Part shown: positions 62,702-64,000 of the stretch, piece by piece | Layout: each line of letters opens with the position of its first letter | How positions within the stretch are numbered: the stretch's first letter is position 1 | Assembly (NCBI GenBank): GCA_036677085.1 | Contig: JAKFFI010000063.1 | Span: 1-64,000 of the forward strand | DNA length: 64,000 bases | DNA from: JAGPUQ01 sp036677085 | Lineage (GTDB): Bacteria; Pseudomonadota; Gammaproteobacteria; Pseudomonadales; Porticoccaceae | Direction of reading: 5' to 3' | Program-made: the position numbers and the translations under genes | The notes under the pieces: generated by a model | Seen by the model: only the letters and a program-made list of their open reading frames with translations | The model's database searches: none | What the model was told of the DNA's origin: nothing

Positions 62702-63594
62702 GCCGGCGGTAACGTAGCCGGAGAAAACTCCGCTTCGCCTGGGGCGACCCCAGCACCGAAATCCAGCAACAATTCCGCCAGCGTTTCGATTTCCAGACGC
62801 AGTATCTGGCGCCGATCCACGATCGCATCGATGAAGGGTTGGTACGCGGCTTTCGTGCGACCCCGCACCCGATGCCGCAACCGCTCGTGCAGTGTCGCAA
62901 GTTCACGTTCGTGCGAAAGCAGATCAGCCAGTTGCACGGCTTGCGCGGTCCGCATCGGATCCAGATTCTCTGCCACGCCCAGAAGCTCCAACTGGCAACT
63001 GTAAAACCGCGCATAACGTGCCCAGTGGCCGAAGTCGGCGTCCGCTCCCGACTTCAGTGCCCGAAGGGCATGGCGACGGCAATCGGCCCAGGAACCCGCC
63101 AATCCGGCGCGAAGATCGGCGGGCTCAAAGGTGCCCGGCAGCCCCGGCTCCAACGCCGCGACCAGGAGCTCCAGCCGGCGGGATACCGCCGCCGCCAGGC
63201 GTTTCGGCGACCGTTCGCGCCCCTCGATCACCAGGACCGGAGGTGCGGTGCATATCTCCCGCACCTGCTCGAACACAGTGCAGATATCCAGGCCGCCGAA
63301 TAATTTCGCGAACAGTGCGCGCTGCGCGATGTGCTCCCGCAACGGCGCGAGGCTATCGGAAATCGCCTCCACCTGTACCACCGTGCGTCCGGCAAGATCT
63401 GGGTCGGTCGCGGCAAACAGATGTCCGAGCGAAGCCATGCGCTCGAGCGCGGCGTACGCCTGGGGCACGCCCTGAAGCCGTTTGCGGGAAACCGTGGCAA
63501 GTGCATCCATGGCGACGGCGATCTGGCGTCGCAGGATGCGATTCAGTTCACTCGCGAGGGCAGCTCCGGGTTCAATGGCGTAATCGACGCGCAT
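62698..63594 (-). CDS. CHAD domain protein
   Basis: A 298-residue protein with conserved His and basic residues on helices: YAIEPGAALASELNRILRRQIAVAMDALA, SPKRLAAAVSRRLELLVAAL, LAGSWADCRRHALRALKSGADADFGHWARYARFYSCQLELL (CHAD core). CHAD proteins bind polyphosphate; there is no fused CYTH or other enzyme domain here. Start at MRVDYAIEPG (63594). Placed between thpR and the DUF779 gene. Confidence 0.82.
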   Translation of the reverse strand: MRVDYAIEPGAALASELNRILRRQIAVAMDALATVSRKRLQGVPQAYAALERMASLGHLFAATDPDLAGRTVVQVEAISDSLAPLREHIAQRALFAKLFGGLDICTVFEQVREICTAPPVLVIEGRERSPKRLAAAVSRRLELLVAALEPGLPGTFEPADLRAGLAGSWADCRRHALRALKSGADADFGHWARYARFYSCQLELLGVAENLDPMRTAQAVQLADLLSHERELATLHERLRHRVRGRTKAAYQPFIDAIVDRRQILRLEIETLAELLLDFGAGVAPGEAEFSPATLPPA

Positions 63595-63646
63595 GGTGCA
63601 TGAAATCCCGGTCTCCACCGGCGGTTAAGCCAGTGTCGACCCGGAT

Positions 63647-64000
63647 TCAGGCCTCGGCACCGATCACGACCGGCCGCACAGTGGCCAGCTCCGCATCGGT
63701 CAACAACCGGGAGCGAATCAGAAAGCGCACCCCGAGCGGAATTTCCAGGGAAAAACTGGCACCGCGTCCCGGCACCACGTCGATGGTGGTATGGCAGTTT
63801 TCGTAGTACTGGAACTGCTCGGGCGACATGTAGAACTTGCAGCCATGGATGTCGCCCAGACACACATCGCGACTGCCGATGCGGAAATCACCGACCGCAA
63901 AACACATGGGGGCGGAGCCGTCGCAACAGCCGCCACTCTGATGGAACAGCAGGGCGCCGTGCTTGGCGCGCAACTGGTCCACCACGGCGCGCGCCGCGTC
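63647..64000 (-). CDS. DUF779 domain protein, 5' end cut by the window
   Basis: Reading frame open to the right edge of the window (codons to 64000). The visible part includes VVDQLRAKHGALLFHQSGGCCDGSAPMCF, HGCKFYMSPEQFQYYENCHTTIDVVPGRG and SLEIPLGVRFLIRSRLL, a typical DUF779 protein with a Cys cluster. Members commonly follow an aldehyde dehydrogenase gene, which would lie beyond the window. The start codon is outside the window. Confidence 0.9.
   Translation of the reverse strand, partial: DAARAVVDQLRAKHGALLFHQSGGCCDGSAPMCFAVGDFRIGSRDVCLGDIHGCKFYMSPEQFQYYENCHTTIDVVPGRGASFSLEIPLGVRFLIRSRLLTDAELATVRPVVIGAEA

Overview
The window reads as the chromosome of a high-GC, free-living gammaproteobacterium. 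Three gene orders support this. The first is comEC-exbB-exbD-msbA-lpxK-kdsB-ptp-murB (41.3-50.0 kb). The second is a uvrY/gacA-type regulator followed by uvrC and pgsA (37.5-40.7 kb). The third is recA-recX, then alaS-lysC-csrA-tRNA-Ser (29.4-37.3 kb). Together with LPS genes and CsrA these are typical of Pseudomonas-like and deep-branching gammaproteobacteria. The exact lineage cannot be fixed from the sequence alone.

Layout. 0-5.4 kb is a decaying edge: the 3' end of an IS3-type transposase, an MFS transporter, an IS630 transposase remnant, a degenerate SEC-C protein, and a Fur-box-preceded Fe(III) ABC transporter (binding protein and permease) broken by a stop codon, several frameshifts, an IS5-type remnant and a C-terminal truncation. 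5.4-10.7 kb holds an APH-like kinase, then on the minus strand class II ribonucleotide reductase, a phosphoribosyltransferase, an alpha/beta hydrolase and a PRPP synthetase. 10.9-29.1 kb is a catabolic-looking region: two acyl-CoA dehydrogenases, three LLM-type flavin oxidoreductases, an acyl-CoA ligase, a CaiB-type CoA-transferase, two amidohydrolase-superfamily proteins, a glycerophosphodiesterase, a persulfide dioxygenase-rhodanese fusion, a PPOX protein and a TIGR01777 epimerase. It also contains scars of duplicated and then deleted genes.

29.4-47.6 kb is a long minus-strand housekeeping block: translation and amino acids (tRNA-Ser, lysC, alaS), DNA repair (recA with a LexA box, recX, uvrC, an AlkB-like protein) and envelope (pgsA, murB, kdsB, lpxK, msbA, M23 peptidase, ExbBD). 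47.7-54.7 kb contains comEC, a flavodoxin-like protein, a patatin, an SDR, a thioesterase-like protein and rimI. 54.7-60.8 kb is branched-chain amino-acid and phospholipid synthesis (leuA, pssA, ilvC, ilvN, ilvB); leuA is preceded by a probable leucine attenuator with a leader peptide ending in five Leu codons. After tRNA-Asp and tRNA-Val the window closes with queD, a DUF503 gene, thpR, a CHAD-domain gene and a DUF779 gene cut by the window edge.

The most unusual non-coding signals are short tandem repeats (10, 12, 12, 15 and 22 bp periods) lying just upstream of five start codons; a diverged duplicated promoter region whose second copy is fused to the last 40 bp of another gene; a 22-bp perfect palindrome between the HIT gene and alaS; and a partial duplication of the tRNA-Ser 3' end with its terminator. 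I saw no CRISPR array, prophage or obvious new defence system.
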